DNA of 64,000 nucleotides from Chitinophagaceae bacterium UBA4857 (GTDB lineage Bacteria; Bacteroidota; Bacteroidia; Chitinophagales; Chitinophagaceae). Shown one piece after another: positions 43,629-52,306 of the stretch; position 1 is the stretch's first letter, and each line of letters opens with the position of its first letter. The DNA lies in assembly GCA_002399735.1 (NCBI GenBank), contig DHEF01000039.1:193577-257576 (forward strand), written 5' to 3'. A program made the translations under genes and the position numbers. The notes beneath the pieces are model-generated. The model saw only the letters and a list, made by a program, of their open reading frames with translations, was not told the origin of the DNA and searched no databases.

Positions 43629-45182
43629 ATGTCAACTTCATCTATATCAATGTCTGCTGGCGAATTAACGAATATTAGTTATAGAAGACTTTCTTCTACG
43701 AGGAACGAAGTTCCTATTTCTATTGAAAAAACGAGTATAACTGAAAATGTAAATATTTCGGGTCTTTCAAAACATCGAACAGCAATGTTCCCCTACTTGT
43801 TAAAATTAATTTTTAAGGATTGTACTTTCCTTGAAGATATAACTATTGATAACAAAAGCGAAGCTGGTGAAGTCGAGTTTTTGAATTGTGTTTTTAGTAA
43901 GAATGTTCATATAAATTATGGGAATGTTGATTTTAAAGACGATTGTTTATTCAAAGGGAATCTTATAATAAACACTAGTCAAAAAGGCGATGTAAAAATT
44001 TCAAAATATTTTTTGGGAGAAGGAGAATTAGAGTTGCAAGGTGTAGCTAAGAAAGTTACTATAAAAGATGTTAGTGCATCCATTATAAAGTTTTATGGAG
44101 AAGTAGAAGAGCTTTTGTTTGAAGATATTAATAGTCCAAAAGGGCTACTCAAGTTTTCAGATTCTTCCCGTTATCATAAAAAGTTTGAAATTAAAAATTC
44201 TTCCTTTGAAGCAATAAATTTTAGTGACATAACTTTAAATACCCCTGTTTGTATAATAAATTGTGATATTGATAAACTAATTACGTCGAAAAGTTCTGGT
44301 GATCAAAGGATAATTAAAATATATAACTCAAGAGTATCTGAAAGTAAAGTTGATATAAATGTGTTTCAAGAAGTAAAAATTACTGATAGTATTTTTGGAT
44401 TACTTGAGATGTATGGAATAAATGGTAAAGAAAATTCTTTTGTTATTGAAAAAACTGTATTTAATAATCTGAAGTTTACCAACGTTATTAATAATGGTCT
44501 TTTTACTTTTCGGGAAGTGTCTACGAATAATATAATTTCATTTAAATCTTCAAACTTAGGTAAGACAGATTTTATTAATTGTAATTTTTCAAAAGCGAAG
44601 CTAGATTTCGAAAATAGTAAAATGACAGATTTGTTTTTAGCGGAAACTGAATTTCCTCGAAAGGTATACAAAAATGGTAAACTTAATTATAGGCAGGCTC
44701 AATTGGCATTTGGACAGATTGCTACAGCTTGTCAAAAACAAGGGGATAATATACGAACCCTAGAGTACAATTCAAGAGAGGTAGAGGCCCATTACAAAAC
44801 AATTAAGTTCTTCTCTGGTGATTTTTTTCAGAAGATTAATCTATCGCTAAATTTTATATCTAATAATTTTGGACGTGACTGGATGAGAGGTGTATTTTTC
44901 TCTTTGTGTATTGGGTTATTGTTTTTTTGTTTGCTATTAATTTCTACTAATAATTATGAATGGGGAATACCTATGATTGATACAGAACTAATATCGCCGT
45001 ACTTAAAATTTATGAACCCGTTACGTTTTTTTGAGCTAGAAAGTATTTTTAATAATACTTCAAATGAAGGAAATATAATCTTAAACGGGGCATCATTTAT
45101 TGCAGACTTTTTGGGTAGAATCTTTGTTGCTTATGGATATTATCAAACAATTCAAGCGTTTAGGCGATTTGGGAAAAAATAG
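43629..45182 (+). CDS. Beta-helix membrane protein of unknown function
   Basis: The 517-residue protein starts at the ATG at 43629; an earlier in-frame start would lie in the terminator. Residues 40-370 are a degenerate repeat of short strands (for example FKDCTFLEDITI, FLNCVFSKNVHI, FINCNFSKAKLDF), the pattern of pentapeptide-repeat-like right-handed beta helices. A helix rich in Q/R follows (LNYRQAQLAFGQIATACQKQ), then two membrane segments (FFSLCIGLLFFCLLLI, FIADFLGRIFVAYGY). The gene is more AT-rich than its neighbours. The function is unknown; similar architectures occur in ion-channel-like and defence-type proteins. Confidence 0.65.
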   Translation: MSTSSISMSAGELTNISYRRLSSTRNEVPISIEKTSITENVNISGLSKHRTAMFPYLLKLIFKDCTFLEDITIDNKSEAGEVEFLNCVFSKNVHINYGNVDFKDDCLFKGNLIINTSQKGDVKISKYFLGEGELELQGVAKKVTIKDVSASIIKFYGEVEELLFEDINSPKGLLKFSDSSRYHKKFEIKNSSFEAINFSDITLNTPVCIINCDIDKLITSKSSGDQRIIKIYNSRVSESKVDINVFQEVKITDSIFGLLEMYGINGKENSFVIEKTVFNNLKFTNVINNGLFTFREVSTNNIISFKSSNLGKTDFINCNFSKAKLDFENSKMTDLFLAETEFPRKVYKNGKLNYRQAQLAFGQIATACQKQGDNIRTLEYNSREVEAHYKTIKFFSGDFFQKINLSLNFISNNFGRDWMRGVFFSLCIGLLFFCLLLISTNNYEWGIPMIDTELISPYLKFMNPLRFFELESIFNNTSNEGNIILNGASFIADFLGRIFVAYGYYQTIQAFRRFGKK

Positions 45183-45259
45183 TTTATTTTCTTGATTTGA
45201 CTGTGCCAATTCATACAAGGTTTAGGGTGTTATATTGAATGATGAGTAAAGTTACAGAT

Positions 45260-45278
45260 GCACAAGAGTGCGACGCAA
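45260..45278 (+). repeat. 19-bp intergenic repeat, copy 4
   Basis: GCACAAGAGTGCGACGCAA, followed by GGACGATAATC. A short frame over it on the plus strand is rejected. Confidence 0.6.
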
Positions 45279-45320
45279 GGGACGATAATCAAGGTACTGC
45301 AGCCGACTCAATAAAAAAAA

Positions 45321-46235
45321 CTACAAAAACAAACGCACAAAAATCCATACACAGGGTACTGCAATTAACAGCGAATCAAAACGGTCCAGAAAACCACCAT
45401 GGCCGGGCATCATCATACCACTGTCTTTTATATTGGCCATGCGTTTTAGTTTAGATTCCAGTAAATCACCCACCGTACCGGCAACTGCGGCAATAGCACT
45501 GATGGTGATTAATACAGGGTAAAGGTTATCCAACTGGTTTTTAAAAAACAACAATGGAAATAATAAACCAATGGCTGCTACGGCCAGTATAGCACCACCA
45601 ATGGTGCCTTCCCAGGTTTTTTTTGGTGATATTTTTGAGAAAGGCGTTTTGCCAATAAACGAGCCTACTATGTAAGCCATGGTATCGTTAACCCAGATGC
45701 TTGATAAAATAGTTAGCGGTAAAAAAAACGCAGGCGATAGCCAACTGTTTTCTCCATCAACAATAGTAACGGGGCGATACAAATCTAACAGTAAACCAAA
45801 ACTTAAGGAGATGTATAACAAGCCTAAAAAGGCTGCCAGATAGGCTTTCAGGTTAATTACTTTTTGTTGCAGCGTGCCGGCCATGGTAAGTAGAGTACCC
45901 GTTGTAAGTAGAATAAAGTGTGGGCTAAATTCAAAACTACCAATAAACCATGTCTTAGTGATAACTGTATTGGCAAATAGCCGGGCACTTATAATTGGCA
46001 CATACAACATAACCGCAAAGCCCAGTATAATTAAACCCAACTTAAGGTTCAGGTTAAATTCTGTGGTGTATATTTTTTCGTTTAGTTTTAAATACTCACG
46101 CCAGCCGCCTGCATGTACAATGGTAAACAACAATAAAAAACTCCAGTAACTGTATAAAAATCCGGCAGCCATAATAGCAGCAAAGGTGAGTCCGTAAATT
46201 GCCCTTGTTGTAAAAACTGACCAGTTCATTGCCAT
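45321..46235 (-). CDS. cdsA: Phosphatidate cytidylyltransferase (CDP-diglyceride synthase)
   Basis: The 304-residue membrane enzyme makes CDP-diacylglycerol from phosphatidate and CTP, the branch point of phospholipid synthesis. It has about eight membrane helices. SPKKTWEGTIGGAI is typical, and the CdsA signature is complete: SKLKRMANIKDSG followed by MMMPGHGGFLDRFDSL. A T-rich leader lies upstream and a CPBP protease gene, 45 bp upstream on the same strand, probably belongs to the same operon. Confidence 0.95.
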   Translation of the reverse strand: MAMNWSVFTTRAIYGLTFAAIMAAGFLYSYWSFLLLFTIVHAGGWREYLKLNEKIYTTEFNLNLKLGLIILGFAVMLYVPIISARLFANTVITKTWFIGSFEFSPHFILLTTGTLLTMAGTLQQKVINLKAYLAAFLGLLYISLSFGLLLDLYRPVTIVDGENSWLSPAFFLPLTILSSIWVNDTMAYIVGSFIGKTPFSKISPKKTWEGTIGGAILAVAAIGLLFPLLFFKNQLDNLYPVLITISAIAAVAGTVGDLLESKLKRMANIKDSGMMMPGHGGFLDRFDSLLIAVPCVWIFVRLFL

Positions 46236-46241
46236 GCTGCG

Positions 46242-46272
46242 AAATTAAAAAGTAAAAATTAAAAAGTAAAAA
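46242..46272 (-). promoter_or_regulatory. T-rich leader upstream of cdsA
   Basis: On the minus strand TTTTTACTTTTTAATTTTTA then CTTTTTAATTT, 7 bp before the ATG at 46235. It is like the tracts at 34179, 36030 and 59110. Confidence 0.35.
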
Positions 46273-46280
46273 TCGGGCTT

Positions 46281-47186
46281 TTAGTAACGTTCAACAGGTT
46301 TTGCTTTTTGTAATAACCCAAATAGTATAATAACAACAGAAATTGCTAAAAGTCCCCAATAATTGCCTGTGTTGTCATTTAATAGTGTATTTAAATCTTT
46401 GCCGGATGATTTGTAGTAATATAACATACTTACAATAATAGCATTGTTGATAAAGTGAGCCAGTATGCTTAACCATAAACGGCCAGTGTAATAATAAATG
46501 GCTCCTAGTATTATACCTAAAAATACCCGGGATAAGAAACCATAACCGGATAAATGCACTAGGCTAAAAATTAAACTAACTATTATAATTGCCACCCAGG
46601 GTTTGTTAGTACCGCGGGTTAAAAAACCTTGCAACGCACCTCTAAATAAAACCTCTTCGCAAAGCGCTGGTAAGAAGGCCATTACAACCAACGAAAATAA
46701 AAATTGGGTAAAGGTTTCAAGCCCTACAATTCCTTCTACATTATTGTTATAAGAGCTTTCTAACTCATTAAAATATGTTATCCAACTTTCTGGTAAAGGT
46801 AATTGATGGCTTAGGTATCCCAACGAGCCCGATATTGGCAAGCTTAACATTATAATACCTATAGCTAAACCTACAAGTTTGGGTGTAATGTCATTGTGCT
46901 TTAGGCCTAATAAAATTGATGGTTTGCGGTGTAGTAAAAATGCAGTTGCAATAGCTGGCAATAAAAACCCTACAAGGGCCATTATACTTTGAATGATTTT
47001 TGCAGCAGTGGTAAATTGTGCATCATGCATTCCTTCGGCTAATGAAATCTTACTTTGTCCAGATAGCAAGGGCCACAAGCCATTGGTTAACATAAGGCCA
47101 AACATCATACCTGCAATAGTAAAACAGATGGCAATAAAAAAGCCTGCCATATAAGAAATTCCCTTGTGTCCGCTATCGTTCATCAT
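46281..47186 (-). CDS. CPBP family intramembrane metalloprotease
   Basis: The 301-residue protein has eight or so membrane helices and the CPBP motifs: EEVLFRGALQGFL (Glu-Glu-x3-Arg) and FSLVHLSGYGF (His), with a later LAHFINNAI (His). Members cut proteins within the membrane, process prenylated or bacteriocin-type substrates, or act as immunity proteins. The gene is divergent from dusB and is followed by cdsA on its own strand, so a role linked to membrane composition is possible. Confidence 0.88.
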   Translation of the reverse strand: MMNDSGHKGISYMAGFFIAICFTIAGMMFGLMLTNGLWPLLSGQSKISLAEGMHDAQFTTAAKIIQSIMALVGFLLPAIATAFLLHRKPSILLGLKHNDITPKLVGLAIGIIMLSLPISGSLGYLSHQLPLPESWITYFNELESSYNNNVEGIVGLETFTQFLFSLVVMAFLPALCEEVLFRGALQGFLTRGTNKPWVAIIIVSLIFSLVHLSGYGFLSRVFLGIILGAIYYYTGRLWLSILAHFINNAIIVSMLYYYKSSGKDLNTLLNDNTGNYWGLLAISVVIILFGLLQKAKPVERY

Positions 47187-47205
47187 GCATTAAAAAATAA
47201 GTGTG

Positions 47206-47213
47206 TAAATTTG
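47206..47213 (+). promoter_or_regulatory. Possible -7 element for dusB
   Basis: TAAATTTG fits the Bacteroidota -7 consensus TAnnTTTG and stands 62 bp before the dusB start. No clear -33 TTG at the right distance is visible. The opposite strand has TATTTTTG near 47218-47225, for the divergent protease gene. Confidence 0.3.
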
Positions 47214-47275
47214 TGTCACAAAAATAGGGCAATGCAGTTAGGTACACGCCTAATATTACATGTCCGGCAAGTTTT

Positions 47276-48316
47276 ATGGTTAAAATTGGCAATATAACAT
47301 TACCCGAGTTTCCGTTGTTGTTAGCACCAATGGAAGATGTGAGCGACCCGCCTTTTCGTGCAGTATGTAAGGATAATGGCGCCGACCTGATGTACACCGA
47401 ATTCATTAGCAGTGAAGGACTTATCCGCGATGCGATTAAAAGTCGCCGCAAGCTGGATATATTCGATTACGAACGTCCCATTGGTATTCAAATATTTGGT
47501 GGCGACGAAGACAGCCTGGCCATGGCCGCAAAAATAGTAGAGGTTACCAACCCCGATTTACTGGACATAAACTTTGGCTGCCCCGTTAAAAAAGTAGCCT
47601 GCCGTGGTGCCGGAGCCGGTGTTTTAAAAGATATTGACCTGATGGTACGCCTTACCTCGGCCGTGGTAAAAAGCACCAACTTGCCCGTAACGGTAAAAAC
47701 CCGCTTGGGTTGGGACGATAGCACCAAAAACATTGAAGAAGTAGCCGAGCGCCTGCAGGATGTAGGTATAAAAGCGCTGGCCATACATGGCCGCACCCGT
47801 ACCCAAATGTACAAAGGCGAGGCCGACTGGACACTAATTGGAAAAGTAAAAAACAATCCCCGCATACAAATTCCCATTTTTGGCAATGGCGATATTGACA
47901 GCCCCGAAAAAGCCGTGGAATATAAAAACCGTTATGGTGTAGATGGTATTATGATTGGCCGTGCCGCCATTGGTTACCCGTGGATTTTTAGGGAAATAAA
48001 ACATTTTGTACAAACCGGCCAGCACCATGCTGCTCCCACCATTGATGAACGTATTGAAGTGGTGCGCAAGCACCTTAAGTTAAGTGTACAATGGAAAAAT
48101 GATGTAGTGGGTATTAACGAAATGCGTCGGCATTACGCCAATTACCTCAAAGGTTTACCAAACATTAAAGAATACCGCAACCGCCTGGTAACCATTAAAA
48201 CCGAGGCCGAAATAAACGAAGTACTGGACGAAATAGCCATAAAATACCAAGGCTACGAAATGGATAAAACACCCATTGAGTTAATCAATTACCACGAAAA
48301 ATGCCCGGTAGATTAG
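47276..48316 (+). CDS. dusB: tRNA-dihydrouridine synthase
   Basis: The 346-residue FMN-dependent enzyme reduces uridines in the tRNA D-loop. It has the Dus signatures: LLLAPMEDVSDPPFRAVC near the start, LLDINFGCPVKKVACRGAGA with the catalytic Cys, KTRLGWDDS and ALAIHGRTRTQMYKG. The last ~80 residues (VVRKHLKLSVQWKND, HYANYLKGLPNIKEYRN) form the helical domain. The length and motifs are complete, and it matches the DusB/NifR3 branch. Confidence 0.93.
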   Translation: MVKIGNITLPEFPLLLAPMEDVSDPPFRAVCKDNGADLMYTEFISSEGLIRDAIKSRRKLDIFDYERPIGIQIFGGDEDSLAMAAKIVEVTNPDLLDINFGCPVKKVACRGAGAGVLKDIDLMVRLTSAVVKSTNLPVTVKTRLGWDDSTKNIEEVAERLQDVGIKALAIHGRTRTQMYKGEADWTLIGKVKNNPRIQIPIFGNGDIDSPEKAVEYKNRYGVDGIMIGRAAIGYPWIFREIKHFVQTGQHHAAPTIDERIEVVRKHLKLSVQWKNDVVGINEMRRHYANYLKGLPNIKEYRNRLVTIKTEAEINEVLDEIAIKYQGYEMDKTPIELINYHEKCPVD

Positions 48317-48424
48317 GGTGAGTTGTAAGTAATAAGTTTTGAGTTATAAGTAGAAGAATACTGTCAATTTTTTGTTTATCAGCTGCATTGCTACTATGCC
48401 CCCAGCCCCTAAAGGGGAGTTTGG

Positions 48425-48443
48425 TTGCGTCGCACTCTTGTAC
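48425..48443 (-). repeat. 19-bp intergenic repeat, copy 5
   Basis: Exact TTGCGTCGCACTCTTGTAC, in the 228-bp gap after dusB. Confidence 0.7.
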
Positions 48444-48485
48444 GTCCGGTAATTCTATTCAGCATTATGCTGTAACTCCTTTGCT

Positions 48486-48532
48486 ATGCGAAACTTTTAG
48501 TTTCGCATTAATATGCTATCGCCTTTGGCGAT
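48486..48532 (+). repeat. Double-hairpin repeat G1 flanking a gene pair
   Basis: Two hairpins: GCGAAACTTTTAGTTTCGC (48488-48506) and ATCGCCTTTGGCGAT (48518-48532). The same pair, in the same direction, is at 49706-49751. Confidence 0.75.
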
Positions 48533-48544
48533 CAAATATGTTTG

Positions 48545-49063
48545 TTAATCTATCTTTATTCCACTTTCTTCTATTTGGCGTTTAAGGTTCTTTCCCCAAA
48601 ATTCATTCTTTTCGTAAAATTTAATACATTCCTTAAGTGTATTTAGTTGACCAAGTGTTTTTAATATGTTCTCTTCTAGATCAATTTTAAAATCAAGGAT
48701 AAACTCATTCAGATTCGTTGTATTCGTAATTTTATAGCCGAGCCATCCTCTTTTATCTTTGATACTTTGTAGTCTTTCTTCAGTAAGATAGCTTTCCTCT
48801 CGAAGATGTACTGATAAATCAGCATAAGTTGCTTTCTTTTTTTCGTTATCTGCAAGTAGAGCGGTTAATGCAATACCTATATTTAAACAAAAACTTAATT
48901 CTTCTTTACTGTTCCACTGTGAGTTTTGCAGGTTAATGACAGTAAAAAAATCTCCATTGTTTTTCCACCATGTTTGTCCACTGGTTTTATATCCGTACTC
49001 TTTTAAAGTTGGTTTTAAGTAAGTTTTAATAAAGATTGTTTGTATTTCTTTTGCAGTTGTCAT
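48545..49063 (-). CDS. DUF4304-like protein
   Basis: I start at the ATG at 49063; nine codons could be added upstream. The 172-residue protein opens with TTAKEIQTIFIKTYLKPTLKEYGYKTSGQTWWKNNGDFF, the pattern of DUF4304, and continues with an alpha/beta core and LEENILKTLGQLNTLKECIKFYEK. Family members are small cytoplasmic proteins of unknown function, often near immunity or toxin genes. It shares its strand with a membrane-anchored gene upstream, and both lie between two copies of a double-hairpin repeat. Confidence 0.7.
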   Translation of the reverse strand: MTTAKEIQTIFIKTYLKPTLKEYGYKTSGQTWWKNNGDFFTVINLQNSQWNSKEELSFCLNIGIALTALLADNEKKKATYADLSVHLREESYLTEERLQSIKDKRGWLGYKITNTTNLNEFILDFKIDLEENILKTLGQLNTLKECIKFYEKNEFWGKNLKRQIEESGIKID

Positions 49064-49114
49064 ATCAGTTGTTATTCTATGGTTATGCAAAATTTAATTA
49101 CTGTTGTAAAGCTC

Positions 49115-49648
49115 TTACTTTCTTTTATAAACCACGGTAATAGGGTTTTTAAAATCGTGGGGGTGGTAAATTGATATAAGAAAACTGTCTGGGGCTGCCC
49201 AAACAGCGAAGTATAAATTTTTATTGTATTTGTCTATAGGACTCAGTCCATTGTTGCAGCCTTGAATACTTGAAGGGCTACAATAAAAAAACTCTCCTGT
49301 TTGCGATAATTTGTTAAAGCCTGAAGCATTTACAGAAATGGCTTTGTTATCAATAGTTTTTCCCCAATAGAAGTAGTAGTGTTCATAATGAACCCTTGTC
49401 CGTTCCATAAATATCTCTGAAGGAACTAACGTCTCCGGTATTTTTTCTTGCGTTAAAAATTTTTCAAAAAAATAGGAAGCAATAAAACGATCTTTTTGTT
49501 TCGATTCAGTAATATTTGAGGAGTGTATAATATGAGATGATTTAGGTGAGACTATATTTAATACATACATCATTACTATTAAATAAAGAGTGTATGCTAT
49601 AAACAAGCTTATTAAAATATACAATAATAACTTTATGATTTTTTTCAT
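49115..49648 (-). CDS. Membrane-anchored protein of unknown function
   Basis: The 177-residue protein begins with a membrane helix (LLLYILISLFIAYTLYLIVMMY) and continues outside the cytoplasm with a domain whose core reads RTRVHYEHYYFYWGKTID and FYCSPSSIQGCNNG. Two cysteines of the latter could form a disulphide. No family is recognised. The start is the ATG at 49648 rather than the TTG two codons earlier. It is next to the DUF4304 gene inside a repeat-flanked block, so it may have arrived with it. Confidence 0.55.
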   Translation of the reverse strand: MKKIIKLLLYILISLFIAYTLYLIVMMYVLNIVSPKSSHIIHSSNITESKQKDRFIASYFFEKFLTQEKIPETLVPSEIFMERTRVHYEHYYFYWGKTIDNKAISVNASGFNKLSQTGEFFYCSPSSIQGCNNGLSPIDKYNKNLYFAVWAAPDSFLISIYHPHDFKNPITVVYKRK

Positions 49649-49705
49649 TTCCAACTAATGAATTTGTCCTGATTACAAGTTACAAAAAGCTAATAAAATG
49701 TATTA

Positions 49706-49751
49706 ATGCGAAACTACAAGTTTCGCAATCCTATTCTATCGCCTTTGGCGA
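49706..49751 (+). repeat. Double-hairpin repeat G2 flanking a gene pair
   Basis: GCGAAACTACAAGTTTCGC (49708-49726) and ATCGCCTTTGGCGA (49738-49751), direct repeat of G1 about 1.2 kb away. Confidence 0.75.
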
Positions 49752-49774
49752 CGATAAATTTAAGGATCAAATCA

Positions 49775-50374
49775 TCACTTATTATAATTTCCTTTCCACT
49801 CAATTGCATTTAAATGTAAAATTTGCTCTGTTGTCGTGTACTGCTCTTTTAAGTCTTGCAGGTAGTCATCAAAATCTTTTTTTGAACAAGGCTGCCGGTA
49901 CTTATCCAATAAAAGCAAATCAAATACAAAATTAAATTCACTCTCTTGTATTAATTCAAATAGCTCAGTTGATGGATAGTATTTATTGGGATCGTCTGCA
50001 AGCATACCTTGTTCAAGAATGGGATAAAAATCCTGCACCGAAATGCCTGCCATTACAGCGCAATCAGCATATTTAAATTTAAAACTATTTACAGCAGGAA
50101 ACTGTGCAACAAGCTGTTTAAAAAAAGTTGCCTTCATCATCCAATCGCTGCCACCTAAACCCAGGTATTCTGAGCCATAGGCAGGCATAACAGCAATGTT
50201 TATAATATTAGCTGTATCATTATTCATTTCCTGTTCATGGGCAATAAAAATGCTTATATCCTTAACAATAGATTCATCATCTCTGGACAAAATATCTCTT
50301 ACAGTCTTAGCCTGTGCAGATAAGTCTTGCCTTGTAGCAAAGTCGCCTAAATAATATTGAATGGTGACGTTCAT
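49775..50374 (-). CDS. Cytoplasmic protein of unknown function
   Basis: The 199-residue protein is not recognised. It opens MNVTIQYYLGDFATRQDLSA and contains ISIFIAHEQEMN and PAYGSEYLGLGGSDWMMKATF, then an acidic helical end (KKDFDDYLQDLKEQYTTTEQ). There is no signal peptide or membrane helix. It lies just outside the hairpin-flanked block, on the same strand. Single genes of this kind are often small immunity or partner proteins, but nothing here shows that. Confidence 0.5.
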   Translation of the reverse strand: MNVTIQYYLGDFATRQDLSAQAKTVRDILSRDDESIVKDISIFIAHEQEMNNDTANIINIAVMPAYGSEYLGLGGSDWMMKATFFKQLVAQFPAVNSFKFKYADCAVMAGISVQDFYPILEQGMLADDPNKYYPSTELFELIQESEFNFVFDLLLLDKYRQPCSKKDFDDYLQDLKEQYTTTEQILHLNAIEWKGNYNK

Positions 50375-50582
50375 GTTTTTATAGTGCTTTGTTATTGTTA
50401 TGCTAGACTATTGTCAATGTTTTGAAATATTTTATCTTTTATATCGGGTATTTTTTATACAGGCAAGTGCTGTGCTCACAGTTTACTGTACACAACTAAA
50501 GTTAATAATTGAAAAACATCTTTCATCAACTTTTGTGAGGGTATAATTTAAATGCTTTGTTGATTTTATTACAAAAGATGAA

Positions 50583-50676
50583 GGGCTGCCCGATTGCAGC
50601 GGCATACCGACCGCAGGGAGGTATATAGCGGAAAGCGGGAACTGCTGCTGACCGGAGTTACTACTGCTGACAGCCC
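50583..50676 (-). ncRNA. GC-rich structured element after the FabH-like gene
   Basis: The ends GGGCTG (50583-50588) and CAGCCC (50671-50676) can pair. Inside are GATTGCAGCGGCATA, CGACCGCAGGGAGG and TATATAGCGGAAAGCGGG, words that I recall recurring in intergenic DNA of many Bacteroidota. It is much more GC-rich than the surrounding gap (50375-50716) and lies 40 bp after the stop of the FabH-like gene, so it is probably in that transcript's 3' region. Whether it is a terminator-like or regulatory RNA is unknown. Confidence 0.4.
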
Positions 50677-50716
50677 CAAAAAAAATGCTGCGTTAAATGT
50701 TTAGTGAAGGATTGTA

Positions 50717-51793
50717 CTAGTAACGATAACAAACGGCATTGATGTTCATGCCGGCACCAACGGATGCAAAAAGAATAATATCGTTTTTTTGTAGTTGATG
50801 ATTAGGCAATAAATTTTTTATAACCAGATTGTATAAAGTGGGAACGGTAGCAACGGAACTGTTGCCTAGTTTATTAATGCTGAGTGGCATAATGTATGAT
50901 GGCGGCGTATCAATATTATACAACTCGTAAAAACGTTTTACAATGCCTTCGTCCATTTTTTCGTTGGCCTGGTGTATAAATATTTTCTTTAGAGAGTGTA
51001 TGTTAACGCCTGCTTTGTCCAAACATTCTTTCATGGCTTGTGGTACATGTTGCATGGCAAACTCGTACACTTTGCGCCCTTTCATTTTTAAATATTTATC
51101 CTGATTGTTGGCTGTTGGCGCAAAGCCTTTGTCCATATAGATGTAATTAACATCGGCAGCACTAAAGCTTTTTGCTGCTACGGACAGAATGCCGTTTGTT
51201 GATGTATCAGTTATTGGTTTAGACGCTACAATACATGCGCCGGCACCATCTGCGTAAATCATACTGTCACGATCGGCAGCATCGGATACACGGGACAAAA
51301 TTTCGGCACCAATTACCACGCCTTTGCTAGCCATGCCTGACTGGCAAAATGCCTGGGCAATAATTAAGCCTTGTACCCAACCGGGGCAACCAAAAATAAC
51401 ATCGAACGCTACACAAGAAGGGTTGTTGATGTGTAGCAAATGTTTTACCCTATTGGCTACGGATGGCACCATATCGCTTTGAAAGCTGCCAGCGGGGGAA
51501 TTGCCAAAATTGTGGGCAACAATAATAAAGTCGAGTGATTCCGGATCGGCACCACAATCATTGATGGCGTTATGCGCAGCAATGGCGGCAATGTCGGATG
51601 TGTTTAAGTGTGGAGCGGCATAGCGCCGCTCTTCAATGCCGGTAATTTTTTTTAGGTTGTCAATAATATCCAGGGGGGATTTATTGATAATTTCCTGACG
51701 TTCGCTATAAAAGACTGATGATAAAAAAGCATCATTAGTTTGTACATGGTCAGGAATATAAGAGCCCGTACCGGTAATAATCACACTAAACAT
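50717..51793 (-). CDS. 3-oxoacyl-ACP synthase III (FabH)-like ketosynthase
   Basis: The 358-residue enzyme has the thiolase fold and the KAS III catalytic triad: Cys136 in VIFGCPGWVQG, His in IFIHQANEKM and Asn in NKLGNSSVAT. Typical FabH starts fatty-acid synthesis from acetyl-CoA and malonyl-ACP. Bacteroidota carry several paralogues, some for lipid or secondary-metabolite assembly, and this one is a little longer than canonical FabH. It lies 38 bp after a cold-shock-type gene in a possible operon, an unusual context that argues against the main housekeeping copy. Confidence 0.85.
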   Translation of the reverse strand: MFSVIITGTGSYIPDHVQTNDAFLSSVFYSERQEIINKSPLDIIDNLKKITGIEERRYAAPHLNTSDIAAIAAHNAINDCGADPESLDFIIVAHNFGNSPAGSFQSDMVPSVANRVKHLLHINNPSCVAFDVIFGCPGWVQGLIIAQAFCQSGMASKGVVIGAEILSRVSDAADRDSMIYADGAGACIVASKPITDTSTNGILSVAAKSFSAADVNYIYMDKGFAPTANNQDKYLKMKGRKVYEFAMQHVPQAMKECLDKAGVNIHSLKKIFIHQANEKMDEGIVKRFYELYNIDTPPSYIMPLSINKLGNSSVATVPTLYNLVIKNLLPNHQLQKNDIILFASVGAGMNINAVCYRY

Positions 51794-51830
51794 AATTTTT
51801 GTAGCCTAATTGTTAGGTAAGGAAACAGGC

Positions 51831-52271
51831 TTAAATTTTTACAACGTTTACAGCACTTAAACCTCTTGCACCGCTTTCAACATCAAACTGCACTTTATCC
51901 ATTTCTTTTACTTCTTGCGATAAGTTGTTTACGTGTAGAAATATTCTTTCTCCGCTAACGGCATCGGTAATGAAGCCAAAGCCTTTAGCACTGTTAAAAA
52001 AAGTAATAGTGCCTGTACGAACTACATATTCCGCCGGCACGTGTTTAGGTGTGCTGATGATCATGTCTTCGCTGTTAATTACTTTACGTTTGCGTGGATC
52101 AGGAGGTGTGTTGGTGAAGTTTCCGTTTTCATCAACGTACACCATCATTTCTTCCATTGTTTTTTTAGGGGCAGTTTTGCGCTGCTCCATTTTCTCGGCC
52201 TTTGCCTGGCGCTGTTTACGTTTTTTTTGTTCTTTTTCTTTTTTGTTAAAGGTTTCTTTTGGTTTAGCCAC
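51831..52271 (-). CDS. Cold-shock domain protein with a long basic N-terminus
   Basis: The 146-residue protein has a Lys/Arg-rich N-terminal tail (KKEKEQKKRKQRQAKAEK) and a cold-shock domain at about 85-146: GTITFFNSAKGFGFITD (RNP1) and RIFLHVNNLS (RNP2). The domain binds single-stranded RNA or DNA. The basic tail probably adds RNA affinity. It is one of a run of minus-strand genes for RNA-binding proteins. Confidence 0.9.
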   Translation of the reverse strand: MAKPKETFNKKEKEQKKRKQRQAKAEKMEQRKTAPKKTMEEMMVYVDENGNFTNTPPDPRKRKVINSEDMIISTPKHVPAEYVVRTGTITFFNSAKGFGFITDAVSGERIFLHVNNLSQEVKEMDKVQFDVESGARGLSAVNVVKI

Positions 52272-52306
52272 TATGTATTTGTTTTTTTAAATGTTTATGT
52301 TGAGAT

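Noticed and set aside
45239..45454. 71-codon plus-strand frame
   Set aside because: Starts in the 19-bp repeat and overlaps cdsA on the other strand.
48388..48585. 65-codon plus-strand frame
   Set aside because: Runs through the 19-bp repeat and the double-hairpin repeat G1.
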